DNA of 56,558 bases from Streptomyces sp. ACA25 (lineage in GTDB: Bacteria; Actinomycetota; Actinomycetes; Streptomycetales; Streptomycetaceae). A model generated the notes under the pieces. The model did not search any database. It was given only the letters and a program-made list of their open reading frames with translations, and was not told the DNA's origin. The translations under genes were made by a program, and so were the position numbers. Below, one piece after another: positions 15,201-23,325 of this stretch. Where the stretch lies: assembly GCF_028200735.1 (NCBI RefSeq), contig NZ_JAQKPV010000019.1, positions 1-56,558 of the forward strand, written 5' to 3'. The first letter of the stretch is position 1. Every line of letters begins with the position of its first letter.

Positions 15201-15829
15201 CCTACCCACGCGTGTGGAGGAGTGCTGTCCCTTCCCGCAGATACGGGCGGCACGTCCGGGCAGGGGAGTTCGAGGGCAAGACTCCGGGGCGCCTGGACCG
15301 CTGTCCGGGCCCCGCAGACCTGCTCGGCGATGACGGTGCGAGAGCTGCCCGCACCGGGCGGCTCTGCCCGTAGAGACAACGTGTCCGCCCCCACTCCTCG
15401 TCCTGCTCGTCACGGCTGTTCCTTCTATCGCGAACACCTTGCAGCAATCAGCTCTTGCCTTACAAGATGTTGACGCCCGACCGGAGGTACCGGTTCGGTA
15501 TCTCCGGTGTCCGAGGTGCGACCTGCTCTTTCCGGTTCTGGGGAGGACTCGGGCCGGCCCCCTGTTGGTTGCGTCGTCTGCAAGTTGCTGTTGCAAGGGT
15601 GCGGGAGGTCCCGGGTTTCCACCCCCTCACGGAAGGGTGTTTTCGGACACCCGGCGGGCGGTGTTCAGGGGACCCGGCCCGGAGACGCGCCGGTGGTGAG
15701 GCACCGGGCGTTCCGGTTCCGGAGCCGGGCGCCCGTCGCTCACCGGCGGTTGTCCGGGTGTCCTGGCGCGTGCTGTCCGGTTGCCGGTCCCGTCAGCCGT
15801 GCCGGCGGCCGGTGTGCGACGCTGCCCGC
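15201..15829. other. Long non-coding stretch
   Basis: About 630 bp with no gene I can support on either strand. The frame open from 15455 into the LysE gene shows poor codon bias before 15830. The region holds one strong hairpin (15480-15508) and several GC-rich imperfect repeats. No tRNA or insertion-sequence end was found. Confidence 0.5.
15480..15508 (+). repeat. 12-bp stem hairpin in non-coding stretch
   Basis: Arms accggaggtacc (15480-15491) and ggtatctccggt (15497-15508) enclose the loop ggttc. All twelve positions pair if read as plus-strand RNA (one G-U). On the other strand one pair is lost. No T-run follows, so terminator, operator or structured RNA are all possible. Confidence 0.6.
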
Positions 15830-16489
15830 ATGCTGGGGATAACCGACCTGCCCACCTACCTGGTGGGCCTGGCCCTGATCATTCTGCTGCCCGGGCCGAA
15901 CTCGTTGTACGTGCTGTCCGTTTCGGCCCGCCGCGGGATCCGTTCGGGATACCGGGCGGCGGGGGGCGTGCTCTGCGGCGACGCGGTGCTGATGATTCTG
16001 TCGGCGGGAGGTGTCGCCTCTCTGCTCCAGGCCAGTCCGGTGGCTTTCTCCGTGGTGAAGCTTCTGGGCGCCGGTTACCTGACCTGGCTGGCTCTCGGCC
16101 TGCTGCGCAGCGCGTGGAGTCTGTGGCGGCGCCGGGACGTGCGCCATGCGGGAGCCGCTGTCGGGGAGGCCGCCGGGCAGCCCCCGCACGAGCGGCCGTA
16201 CCGCAGGGCGCTCACCGCCAGCCTGCTGAACCCGAAGGCGATCCTGTTCTTCGTCTCGTTCTTCGTGCAGTTCGTCGACCCGGCCTATCCCTATCCGGCG
16301 CTGTCCTTCCTGGCGCTGGGGCTGTGGGTCCAGCTGTTCAGCATCACCTACCTGACTCTTCTCATCTTCACCGGTGCCCGGCTGGCCGCGGCGTTCCGGA
16401 AGCGGCGGCGGCTCCAGGCCGGAGCCTCGGCTGTGGCGGGCACCGCTTTCCTGGGCTTTGCCGCCAAGCTGTCGCTGACCAGCGCTTGA
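15830..16489 (+). CDS. LysE/RhtB family amino-acid exporter
   Basis: Protein of 219 aa with about six membrane helices. It carries the family hallmark LLPGPNSLYVLSV near residues 18-30, then ARRGIRSGYRAAGGVLCGDAVL, and later LTASLLNPKAILFFVSFFVQFV, typical of LysE/RhtB/LeuE transporters. These export basic or neutral amino acids or their derivatives; the substrate here is unknown. The ATG at 15830 starts the conserved part. A -10-like GACGCT 6 nt upstream and no Shine-Dalgarno suggest a leaderless message. The stop is followed by a short gap and a small membrane protein gene on the same strand. Confidence 0.9.
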   Translation: MLGITDLPTYLVGLALIILLPGPNSLYVLSVSARRGIRSGYRAAGGVLCGDAVLMILSAGGVASLLQASPVAFSVVKLLGAGYLTWLALGLLRSAWSLWRRRDVRHAGAAVGEAAGQPPHERPYRRALTASLLNPKAILFFVSFFVQFVDPAYPYPALSFLALGLWVQLFSITYLTLLIFTGARLAAAFRKRRRLQAGASAVAGTAFLGFAAKLSLTSA

Positions 16490-16582
16490 TCACCGGTGCG
16501 TCGCCTCACGCTTACGGTCGGGGGAGCGGCGACGTAGGCTCTTGAGAAAAGGAGCGTTCCAGCGCCGAGGGAGGTGGCCGCC

Positions 16583-17074
16583 GTGATGATGTGGGTCTGG
16601 ATCGCGGTGATCTTCCTGGTGTGCGGGGGAGGTGCCTGGGTCGCGGAGACCGTGCGGGACGGGCAGCGGAACCGGCACGAGCAGCGCATGGAGTTGCTGC
16701 GGGCCGAGGAACGGCGCCGTAGCCGGCTGGAGGCCGCGCAGCGGCCCCCCGAGCCGGTCTGCGGCTGCGGGCACCACTTGGCGAAGCACGACCGGAGGGG
16801 CATCTGTCACGAGGTGGTCCAGGTGCCCACCGGCTGGGACGCCGACCGCCGTCCCACCGGCTTCGAGCCGGGGCAGTGCAGCTGCCAGCAGTACGTCGGC
16901 CCGCAGCCGCTGTCCCAGATCTACGCCGACGAGATCACCGACCGGGAGGCGGGCGTGTACGGGGGGCCCGGTGGGGGCGCTGACGGGCGGGAGATCTCCG
17001 GACGGCAGCCCGGTGACCCCGGTGACCCCGGTGAGCCGGACGTGCCCGGGCAGGACAGCGGCCGGGGCAGGTAG
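16583..17074 (+). CDS. Small membrane protein with Cys/His zinc-ribbon-like motif
   Basis: Protein of 163 aa. One N-terminal membrane helix (about 2-20) is followed by a charged coiled region (RNRHEQRMELLRAEERRR). A cytoplasmic Cys/His cluster comes next, CGCGHHLAKHD ... CH ... CSC, that could bind a metal. The tail is Gly/Pro/Asp-rich with PGDPGDPGEP repeats. From memory this is a conserved hypothetical family of streptomycetes without a function. The GTG at 16583 is favoured by GGGAGG 8 nt upstream; the ATG at 16586 is nearly as good. It converges on the O-methyltransferase gene with a 16-nt gap. Confidence 0.75.
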   Translation: MMMWVWIAVIFLVCGGGAWVAETVRDGQRNRHEQRMELLRAEERRRSRLEAAQRPPEPVCGCGHHLAKHDRRGICHEVVQVPTGWDADRRPTGFEPGQCSCQQYVGPQPLSQIYADEITDREAGVYGGPGGGADGREISGRQPGDPGDPGEPDVPGQDSGRGR

Positions 17075-17090
17075 GCCGCGGCGGCTCGGC

Positions 17091-17741
17091 TCAGCGCTTG
17101 CGGAGGAGGGTCACCCCGTCCCGCAGGGTGAGCAGTACGGTGTCCACGCGCTCATCGGTGACCAGCGCGGCGTTCATCCGGCGGAGGGCCGTGGCCGCCT
17201 CGCCCAGGTCCTCCTCGTCCGCCACCCGGCCGCTGAGCAGCGTGTTGTCCAGGACGATCAGGCCACCGGGCCGCAGCCGGGGGAGGATCTCCTCGTAGTA
17301 GACCGGGTAGCCGGGCTTGTCGGCATCGATGAAGGCGAAGTCGATGCGCTGCTCGTCCCGCGGCAGGGCCCGCAGAGTGTCGGCCGCCGGGGCGAGCCGC
17401 AGGTCGATCTTCTCCGCGACGCCGGCCCGTTCCCAGTACCGGCGGGCGATCGACGTCCACTCCTCGCTGACGTCGCAGGCGAGGAGTCTGCCGTCCGCGG
17501 GGAGCCCCCGGGCGATGCAGATCGAGGAGTAGCCCGTGAAGGTGCCGACCTCGACGGCGGTGCGGGCCCCGATGAGGCGCACGAGCATGGTCAGGAAGGC
17601 GCCCTGGTCCTGCGTGATCTGCATGCTGGTCCACTCGGGGAACGCGCGGTGCGTCTCCTCGGCGAGCTCGCGCAGCACCTCGTCGGCGGGATCGGAATGG
17701 GCGACCGCGTAGTCGCTGAGGGTGGCGTTCACGATGTCCAT
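17091..17741 (-). CDS. SAM-dependent O-methyltransferase (family 3, caffeoyl-CoA/catechol type)
   Basis: Protein of 216 aa, the usual length of the family. Motif I is AVEVGTFTGYSSICIA (about 61-76) and the SAM-ribose acidic residue sits in LACDVSEEW. The metal-binding set appears as DFAFIDADKPGY (about 134-145) and LDNTLLSGRV. These enzymes methylate catechol-type hydroxyls with Mg2+ and SAM. In streptomycetes the chromosomal copy is of unknown substrate. The ATG at 17741 stands 6 nt behind a TAGAGT box, with no Shine-Dalgarno, so the message is probably leaderless. Single gene, convergent with the membrane protein to its left. Confidence 0.9.
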   Translation of the reverse strand: MDIVNATLSDYAVAHSDPADEVLRELAEETHRAFPEWTSMQITQDQGAFLTMLVRLIGARTAVEVGTFTGYSSICIARGLPADGRLLACDVSEEWTSIARRYWERAGVAEKIDLRLAPAADTLRALPRDEQRIDFAFIDADKPGYPVYYEEILPRLRPGGLIVLDNTLLSGRVADEEDLGEAATALRRMNAALVTDERVDTVLLTLRDGVTLLRKR

Positions 17742-17747
17742 GCCCCG

Positions 17748-17753
17748 ACTCTA
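17748..17753 (-). promoter_or_regulatory. -10 box of a probable leaderless promoter (O-methyltransferase)
   Basis: TAGAGT on the minus strand, 6 nt before the ATG at 17741. The -35 element is not clear. Confidence 0.5.
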
Positions 17754-17824
17754 GTGACACGGCACCAGGGCTCAGGGGCCGGCAACCCTGCGGGACCGCT
17801 GTGTCCCGTCGCGGGGCGCGGTGG

Positions 17825-18583
17825 TCAGCCCGGGTGGCCCGGCGGGGGCCCGGACAGGCCGCGGGGTGCGCGGGGCGCGCGGGAACGGCGCAGCCAGAAG
17901 GCCGCGAGGATGCCGCCCAGCAGCCCGAAGAGGTGGCCCTGCCAGGACACGCCGGGGTTGGTGGGCAGCACGCCCCACAGCAGGGAGCCGTAGAGCAGGA
18001 AGACGGTGATGCCGATGGTGATGTCCACGGCGTCCTTCTCCACGAAGCCCCGCACCAGCAGATACCCGAAGAGGCCGAACACCACCCCGGAGGCGCCGGC
18101 CGTGATGGAGCCGGAGGAGGCGGTGAACCAGACCCCGAGGCCGGAGACCGTGATGATGACCAGACAGACGGCGAGGAACCGGCCGATGCCGCGCAGCGCG
18201 GCGAGGAAGCCGAAGATGAGCAGCGGAACGCTGTTCGCGATGAGGTGGTCGAAGCCGAAGTGCAGGAAGGCCGCCGGATAGATGTCCACCAGCTCGCCCG
18301 TGTCGCGCGGCTCGATGCCGTATTCGCACACCAGCGGCTGGTCGGGGTGGCCGGGAAGGCAGCGCGGCCGGGGGCCGTCGATGGCGGTGAGGCTCCACAG
18401 CACCGCCAGCCACGCCACCATGAGCAGTCCGGCCGAGACCGCCCGCTGCCGTCGTCCGCCCTGTGCTCGCTGTCCTCGCCGGCCCTGCAAGGCGGGTCCC
18501 CTTCCGTGCGGCTGCCTGCGGTACTCGACCGGGATACCTGCTCCCGGTCTCCTGCGTCTTCTCCGCGAGTGCCGCCCGGGCAC
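17825..18583 (-). CDS. Rhomboid-family intramembrane serine protease
   Basis: Protein of 252 aa from the GTG at 18583, which has AAGGAGAGG 7 nt upstream; a further in-frame extension exists to 18640. Several membrane helices carry the rhomboid landmarks: HFGFDHLIANS (structural His and Asn of TM2), the catalytic GASG in SITAGASGVVFGL, and the catalytic His in WQGHLFGLLGG of the penultimate helix. The enzyme cleaves single-pass membrane proteins within the bilayer; the substrate is unknown. The N-terminal about 45 residues are Arg/Gly/Gln-rich and cytoplasmic. It lies 83 nt upstream of the methyltransferase gene on the same strand, and may be a separate unit. Confidence 0.9.
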   Translation of the reverse strand: MPGRHSRRRRRRPGAGIPVEYRRQPHGRGPALQGRRGQRAQGGRRQRAVSAGLLMVAWLAVLWSLTAIDGPRPRCLPGHPDQPLVCEYGIEPRDTGELVDIYPAAFLHFGFDHLIANSVPLLIFGFLAALRGIGRFLAVCLVIITVSGLGVWFTASSGSITAGASGVVFGLFGYLLVRGFVEKDAVDITIGITVFLLYGSLLWGVLPTNPGVSWQGHLFGLLGGILAAFWLRRSRAPRAPRGLSGPPPGHPG

Positions 18584-18769
18584 TCCCGCCCTCTCCTTCG
18601 GCCGGCCTGCACTCCCGCAGGCGCTCCCGCCCGCAGTCACCGCGGCTCCGTCATGTGCGGGTCGTCCGTGCTCCCCGGGCGGGGGCGCGGAGGTGCCTGC
18701 CGAGTGCCCGGGCTGCTGAGGCCGGGCCAGTACAAGACTAAACAGAACCGGGGACGACCGGGGGAGGCG

Positions 18770-19915
18770 TCAGGGTTGCAGCGGTCCCGGGATGTTGCCG
18801 CGGTCCGGGTCCTCCCGGCGCTGACGGTCCCGCAGTTCCAGGTACAGCAGCGCCACCGTGAGGTCCTCCGCCTGCAGGACGCCCTCGGTCGGTGGCCGGT
18901 TGAGGGAGATGGCGGCGCCGCCCGTGACGTCCAGGCGCAGCGGCAGTGCGGCGGCCCCCGGCTCACCGAACTGGCCCAGGTCGAAAGTGACGTCGGACAG
19001 CACGCCGTTCCGGATCGCCAGCTCGGCGGTGACCTTCGCTTCCGGGTCCACCGGGTCCTGCACGACCGGCGGCAGCTCGAACCGCTCACTCTGGCGGGTC
19101 AGCAGGGTCAGCAGTGGGTCCAGCGCCTCGTGGGCCCGGCCCGCCGGCAGCCGCAGGTCGTACCGCTCCGCTCCCCGTTCGGGCTCCCGCTGCTTGAGTG
19201 AGGCGCCGGACCGGAGCGCCTTGCCCAGACCGTCGACGAAGTCCCACTGTGCCTGGGGGTCGAGCAGGCCGGTGGCCTCTCCGAGCGCCTCGGCGACGTT
19301 GTCGGCCATCTCGCGCGGTACCCCGCCGGTCTCGCTCAGTGCCGCGGCGTAGGCGTCGTAGTGGTGCGGGTCGACCTGCACCCAGGACCCCTGGAGCGCC
19401 CGGCTCGCGTTGTCGAGCGCGGCGGGGAGCTCCGCGGCGCGCTCCATGAAGCGCTCGGCCCGGGCCACTCCCGGCTCGTCCTCCCGCAGCACGTCCTTGA
19501 CCACGGTGTCCGCGCCGACGCGGACGAACATCTCGCCGTCGATGGCCTTCGCGCCCACCGCGTCCTTGCCGCCGAAGCCCACGGACAGCGCACAGTCCAG
19601 CGGATCGGTGCGGTCCAGGTCGCGCATCCGGTTGTTCTGCTCGGCGTCCCCCACCACCGCGGTGAGCTCCAGTTCGGAGAGCATCCGGGCATCGCGCCGG
19701 TTCGGTTCGGGTGCGCCGGTCTGCTCCGCGGACTGGAGGAGGTACGCGTACACCTCGTCTGCGGAGGCGTGCAGTGTGGCGTCGACGGTGACGGCGTCGC
19801 GGGACATCAGCTCGTCCACCGCGCTCCTGACATCCGACCCGGCGCGGACGGACTGCGTGAGCTGGCAGCCTGCTGTCACGGTGGTGAGGAGGGCGGCACA
19901 GCCGAGGGCGGCCAT
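18770..19915 (-). CDS. Secreted lipoprotein, function unknown
   Basis: Protein of 381 aa. The N-terminus is a lipoprotein signal with lipobox VTAGC (Cys at 17), so it is anchored on the outer face of the membrane. The rest is soluble and resembles the LppX/LprG-like or LolA-like lipoproteins with repeated strands (for example TVDATLHASADEVYAY, AKAIDGEMFVRVG, KVTAELAIRNGVLSDVTFDL). The assignment to that fold is inference. The ATG at 19915 is 10 nt behind a TACCCT box, so the leader is very short. The gene is divergent from ubiX. A remote link to cell-envelope lipid transfer would fit the fold but is unproven. Confidence 0.75.
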   Translation of the reverse strand: MAALGCAALLTTVTAGCQLTQSVRAGSDVRSAVDELMSRDAVTVDATLHASADEVYAYLLQSAEQTGAPEPNRRDARMLSELELTAVVGDAEQNNRMRDLDRTDPLDCALSVGFGGKDAVGAKAIDGEMFVRVGADTVVKDVLREDEPGVARAERFMERAAELPAALDNASRALQGSWVQVDPHHYDAYAAALSETGGVPREMADNVAEALGEATGLLDPQAQWDFVDGLGKALRSGASLKQREPERGAERYDLRLPAGRAHEALDPLLTLLTRQSERFELPPVVQDPVDPEAKVTAELAIRNGVLSDVTFDLGQFGEPGAAALPLRLDVTGGAAISLNRPPTEGVLQAEDLTVALLYLELRDRQRREDPDRGNIPGPLQP

Positions 19916-19925
19916 CCTCTTACTG

Positions 19926-19955
19926 AGGGTATTGATGTCTTCACTCCCTGGTCGA
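19926..19955 (-). promoter_or_regulatory. Promoter of the lipoprotein gene
   Basis: On the minus strand -35 TCGACC (19950-19955), an 18-bp spacer, and -10 TACCCT (19926-19931). The start codon follows 10 nt later. Confidence 0.45.
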
Positions 19956-20108
19956 GTGGGTCGGCAGGGGGGTGCACGGCCCCCGCTCAGTGTCACCCGG
20001 AACGCCCCGGGTATCGGTCCGGTTTCCCCGGGTGTGGCCCAGGTGTCACCCACTGGTGAGCCGGTCGTTGCCCGGTGCTCGATTAGCCTCGGACCTGCGG
20101 GGAGAGGA

Positions 20109-20162
20109 ATGGACAGAGTGCGGGCGGAGTGTGGGCGACGCGTGAAGGGTGAGTGCGGGTGA
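20109..20162 (+). CDS. Short leader ORF overlapping the ubiX start
   Basis: Seventeen codons (MDRVRAECGRRVKGECG) begin at the ATG at 20109 behind a good GGGGAGAGG. The TGA overlaps the likely ubiX GTG (GTGA at 20159-20162). A -10-like TAGCCT at 20084-20089 precedes it. It may couple or attenuate ubiX translation; two Cys and several Arg codons are notable. Confidence 0.45.
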   Translation: MDRVRAECGRRVKGECG

Positions 20163-20866
20163 GCCGGGAGGGCGAGAAGCAGCGCAGGCCCTGGGTCGTC
20201 GGGGTGTCGGGGGCCTCGGGGACGCCGTATGCCGCCGCGGTGCTGCGGGGGCTGCTCGACGCGGGGGAGGCCGTGGACCTGGTGGTCAGCCGGGCGTCCC
20301 GGCTGACCCTGCTGGACGAGACGGGCATCTCCTTCCGGGACGCGCACTGGCGGACGGACCTGCGTGACTGGCTGGCCAGGGGGGCCGACGGCAAGCCGGA
20401 CACCTTCGACCCGGACATCGGGGCGGTGCGGTACTGGGCGGCCGGGGACCTGGCGGCCGGCCCGTCCTCCGGCTCGTACCCGGCTCGGGGCATGCTCATC
20501 GTGCCGGCCTCCACCGCCAGTGTGGCGGGGGTGGCCCTGGGGCTTTCCAAGGATCTGCTGCAACGGGCCGCCGATGTGACGCTCAAGGAGCGGCGGCCGC
20601 TGGTCGTGGCGCTCCGGGAGACGCCGCTCGGCGGGCAGACGCTGCGCCATCTGGTGACGCTGGACGGGGCCGGTGCGGTGGTGCTGCCCGCCTCCCCGGC
20701 GTTCTACGCGGGAGCCACGCACATCCAGGACCTGGTCGACTTCGTGGCCGGCCGGGTGCTCGACGCCGCCGGTGTGCCGCACGGGCTGTACCGCAGGTGG
20801 CGGGGAGAGCTGGGCGGGGCCCGGAGGGAGGACCCCGGACACACGGAAGGAACCGAGCACTCTTAG
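20159..20866 (+). CDS. ubiX: UbiX-like flavin prenyltransferase
   Basis: Protein of 235 aa. UbiX enzymes attach dimethylallyl to FMN to make the prenyl-FMN cofactor of UbiD-type decarboxylases. Family blocks are clear: VVGVSGASGTPYAAAVLR (FMN loop), VVSRAS, RGMLIVPASTASVAGVALGLSKDLLQRAADV, and RRPLVVALRETPL. In futalosine organisms the partner decarboxylase acts on the menaquinone precursor, matching mqnE just downstream. The GTG at 20159 is favoured by its overlap with a leader ORF; the GTG at 20153 is also in frame. From memory, S. coelicolor has the decarboxylase and prenyltransferase genes directly before ubiX; here they are not present. Confidence 0.85.
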   Translation: MSREGEKQRRPWVVGVSGASGTPYAAAVLRGLLDAGEAVDLVVSRASRLTLLDETGISFRDAHWRTDLRDWLARGADGKPDTFDPDIGAVRYWAAGDLAAGPSSGSYPARGMLIVPASTASVAGVALGLSKDLLQRAADVTLKERRPLVVALRETPLGGQTLRHLVTLDGAGAVVLPASPAFYAGATHIQDLVDFVAGRVLDAAGVPHGLYRRWRGELGGARREDPGHTEGTEHS

Positions 20867-20895
20867 GCTGTCACGTTCACACGCCTTAGATTCTT

Positions 20896-20913
20896 CTGCG
20901 TCAGCTGACGTAG
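20896..20913. promoter_or_regulatory. Palindrome upstream of the Lrp-type gene
   Basis: The sequence ctgcgtcagctgacgtag contains the perfect dodecamer palindrome cgtcagctgacg (20899-20910) and matches its own complement at 16 of 18 positions. It lies between ubiX and the Lrp-family gene, 31 nt before the latter, and could be that regulator's own operator. Confidence 0.45.
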
Positions 20914-20944
20914 CCACGAGGGAACGACGGAAGGCTGAGCCACG

Positions 20945-21406
20945 ATGGACGCGGTGGACAGACAGCTCATCCAGGCGCTGCGGGAGAACGGCCGTGCCTC
21001 GTACGCCGAACTCGGCAGGCTGGTGGGGTTGTCGGGGCCGAGCGTCACCGACCGGATCAACCGGCTGGAGGCAGGCGGTGTGATCACCGGTTACCGCGCC
21101 ACCGTCGACGCGGCGTCGCTCGGGCTGGGGGTCACCGCGCTGATCGGCATCCAGCTGAGCGACGCGACCGATCACCAGGATGTCGCGGAGCGGCTGAAGG
21201 ACGTCGCCGAGATCGAGGACTGCTGGTTCATCGCCGGGGACGATTCGTACATGCTGAAGGTCCGCGCAGGTGACGTGGACGACCTGGAACGCACGATCCG
21301 CCGGCTGTCGGGCACCAAGGGTGTCTCCCGCACCAGGACGACCATCGTGCTGTCCACGAAATGGGAGAACCGGGTCGGAGAGCTGCCGGGGAACCCGGAG
21401 GCGTAA
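20945..21406 (+). CDS. Lrp/AsnC family transcriptional regulator
   Basis: Protein of 153 aa. An N-terminal winged helix (DRQLIQALRENGRASYAEL, GLSGPSVTDRINRLEAGGVI) is followed by the RAM/ASNC ligand-binding domain (DCWFIAGDDSYMLKVRAGDVDDL). Such proteins form octamers that bind amino acids or other small molecules. It lies between ubiX and mqnE on the same strand. From memory the ubiX - AsnC - mqnE order is kept in streptomycetes, so control of menaquinone synthesis is a reasonable guess. A GGAAGG sits 9 nt before the ATG. A palindrome upstream may be its operator. Confidence 0.9.
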   Translation: MDAVDRQLIQALRENGRASYAELGRLVGLSGPSVTDRINRLEAGGVITGYRATVDAASLGLGVTALIGIQLSDATDHQDVAERLKDVAEIEDCWFIAGDDSYMLKVRAGDVDDLERTIRRLSGTKGVSRTRTTIVLSTKWENRVGELPGNPEA

Positions 21407-21409
21407 TCT
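21404..21409 (+). promoter_or_regulatory. -10 box in front of mqnE
   Basis: TAATCT overlaps the stop codon of the Lrp-type gene, 33 nt before the mqnE ATG. No good -35 is visible. mqnE may thus also be transcribed on its own. Confidence 0.35.
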
Positions 21410-21442
21410 CGGGTGGAGCCGACAAACAGGAGGGCGCGACGC

Positions 21443-22609
21443 ATGGACACCGGTCTGAAGCGCGAGCTGGAGGAGAAGGTCCGCGCAGGGGAGCGGCTGA
21501 CCCGCGAGGACGGTATCGCGCTCTACGAGTCCGATGACCTGGCCTGGCTGGGCGGCCTCGCTCACGAGGTGCGCACCCGGCTGAACGGCGACGTCGTGCA
21601 CTTCAACGTCAACCGGCACCTCAACATGACGAACGTGTGCACCGCCTCGTGCGCGTACTGCTCCTTCCAGCGCAAGCCGGGTGAGAAGGACGCGTACACG
21701 ATGCGCATCGAGGAGGCCGTCCGGCTCGCCAAGGAGATGGAGGGCGAGAACCTCACCGAGCTGCACATCGTCAACGGGCTGCACCCCACCCTGCCGTGGC
21801 GGTACTACCCGCGGTCGCTGAGCGCGCTGAAGGAGGCGCTGCCCGACACGGTCTCCCTGAAGGCGTTCACGGCCACCGAGATCCACCACTTCGAGACCAT
21901 TTCGGGCCTCACGGCGTCGGAGATCCTGGACGAGCTCATCGAGGCGGGGCTGGAGTCGCTGACCGGCGGTGGCGCGGAGATCTTCGACTGGGAGGTCCGG
22001 CAGCACATCGTGGACCACGCCACCCACTGGGAGGACTGGTCGCGGATTCACCGGCTGGCGCACGCGAAGGGTCTGAAGACCCCCTGCACGATGCTGTACG
22101 GGCACATCGAGGAGCCGCGGCACCGGGTGGATCACGTGCTGCGGCTGCGGGAGCTCCAGGACGAGACCGGCGGTTTCCAGGTCTTCATCCCGCTGCGTTA
22201 CCAGCACGACTTCGTGGACATGAAGGACGGCAAGATCCGCAACCGGCTCCAGGCGCGGACCACGATGGCCACCGGCGCGGAGGCGCTGAAGACCTTCGCG
22301 GTCTCCCGGCTGCTGTTCGACAACGTTCCGCACGTCAAGGTCTTCTGGGTCATGCACGGGGTGCAGACCGCGCAGCTGGCGCTGCAGCACGGGGCCGACG
22401 ACATGGACGGCTCGGTCGTCGAGTACAAGATCACGCATGACGCGGACTCGTTCGGCACCCCGGACAAGCTGACCCGTGAGGACCTGCTGGAGCTGATCCG
22501 GGACGCCGGCTTCCGGCCGGTGGAGCGCAACACCCGGTACGAGGTGCTCCGGGAGTACGAGGGGCCTGACGCCGGGCGCCGGGAGGCCCCGCAGCCGATG
22601 CGTCTGTGA
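21443..22609 (+). CDS. mqnE: Aminofutalosine synthase MqnE
   Basis: Radical SAM enzyme of 388 aa that joins the chorismate-derived enolpyruvyl-benzoate to SAM to give aminodeoxyfutalosine, an early step of the futalosine route to menaquinone. The radical SAM cluster ligands are C66, C70 and C73 (CTASCAYC), preceded by the family string HFNVNRHLNMTN. GRE-like GGGAEIF and the later RLLFDNVPHVKVFWVMHG are shared with MqnC-type enzymes. The CSFQRK context after the cysteines separates it from MqnC, found at 28586. The ATG at 21443 has AGGAGGG 8 nt upstream. Downstream of the Lrp-type regulator on the same strand. Confidence 0.93.
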   Translation: MDTGLKRELEEKVRAGERLTREDGIALYESDDLAWLGGLAHEVRTRLNGDVVHFNVNRHLNMTNVCTASCAYCSFQRKPGEKDAYTMRIEEAVRLAKEMEGENLTELHIVNGLHPTLPWRYYPRSLSALKEALPDTVSLKAFTATEIHHFETISGLTASEILDELIEAGLESLTGGGAEIFDWEVRQHIVDHATHWEDWSRIHRLAHAKGLKTPCTMLYGHIEEPRHRVDHVLRLRELQDETGGFQVFIPLRYQHDFVDMKDGKIRNRLQARTTMATGAEALKTFAVSRLLFDNVPHVKVFWVMHGVQTAQLALQHGADDMDGSVVEYKITHDADSFGTPDKLTREDLLELIRDAGFRPVERNTRYEVLREYEGPDAGRREAPQPMRL

Positions 22610-22675
22610 CACCGTCCCGCCCGCCGGCCCCGTCCGCTCCCCGGAATCCCGGTGCGGGGGGTCGCGGGCGGTGGC

Positions 22676-22681
22676 TAGGGT
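22676..22681 (+). promoter_or_regulatory. -10 box of a probable leaderless promoter (second GNAT gene)
   Basis: TAGGGT, 7 nt before the ATG at 22689; no Shine-Dalgarno. Confidence 0.55.
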
Positions 22682-22688
22682 CACCGTC

Positions 22689-23213
22689 ATGGACGTGCGC
22701 TACGAGCTGGACCCGGTACTGACGCGGGAGCGGAAGGCCGGAGTGCTCCGGCTGTGGGCCGACGTGGTCAACGCGGGGGGTGCGGTCGGCTTCGTGCCGA
22801 CCGTGCGGCCCGAGGACGTGCGGCCCGAGCTGGACGCCCACCTGGCCGGCATGGCCGAGGGCACCACCCGGATGCTCCTGGCGTCCGACGAGGACGACCG
22901 GGTGGTGGGGACCGCGTTCCTGAAGCTCAACTCCCACCGCCTCATGCGGCACTGGCTGTGGATGTACACCATCATGCTGCACCCGGACCGGCAGGGCCGG
23001 GGCGAGGGCCGGCAGCTGCTGGCCGCCGCGGAGAAGGCGGCGGGCGGCATCGACGGGATCACCGGTATCCGCCTCACCTGCCGGGGCGGGATGGGGCTCG
23101 AACGGTTCTACAAGTCCTGCGGCTACCGGGAGGTCGGGCGGGTGCCCGGTGCGATCCGGGTCGCGGAGGGCGACTACCGTGACGACATCACCCTGTGGCT
23201 GGCTCTCGGCTGA
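22689..23213 (+). CDS. GNAT family N-acetyltransferase
   Basis: Acetyltransferase of 174 aa. The acetyl-CoA binding loop HPDRQGRGEGRQLL and the following helix are clear, as is the FYKSCGYREVGRVPG block near the C-terminus. The WMYTIMLHP strand precedes the loop. The substrate is unknown; similar proteins sit near mqnE in some streptomycetes as far as I recall. The ATG at 22689 is taken because a TAGGGT -10 box stands 7 nt upstream and the earlier in-frame start at 22671 would lie before it. Single gene, 79 nt after mqnE. Confidence 0.88.
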   Translation: MDVRYELDPVLTRERKAGVLRLWADVVNAGGAVGFVPTVRPEDVRPELDAHLAGMAEGTTRMLLASDEDDRVVGTAFLKLNSHRLMRHWLWMYTIMLHPDRQGRGEGRQLLAAAEKAAGGIDGITGIRLTCRGGMGLERFYKSCGYREVGRVPGAIRVAEGDYRDDITLWLALG

Positions 23214-23325
23214 CCGGGACCGGCCCCCGTCCGGGGCAACGCGGCGGCATGTTTCACTGGACGGGACCTCCGGCCGGCCCACCGTCTCCGGCCCGATCGG
23301 CACCATCGGAAAGAAGAGATCTGCC

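Noticed and set aside
19934..19936. ATC codon as an unusual start for the lipoprotein
   Set aside because: It would give a better positively charged signal peptide and follows GGGAG, but a good promoter places the transcript start at about 19920, after this codon.
18770..22690. A 1306-codon minus-strand open frame
   Set aside because: Only its last 381 codons are a gene (the lipoprotein). The rest is antisense to ubiX, the Lrp gene and mqnE and is open only because of high GC.
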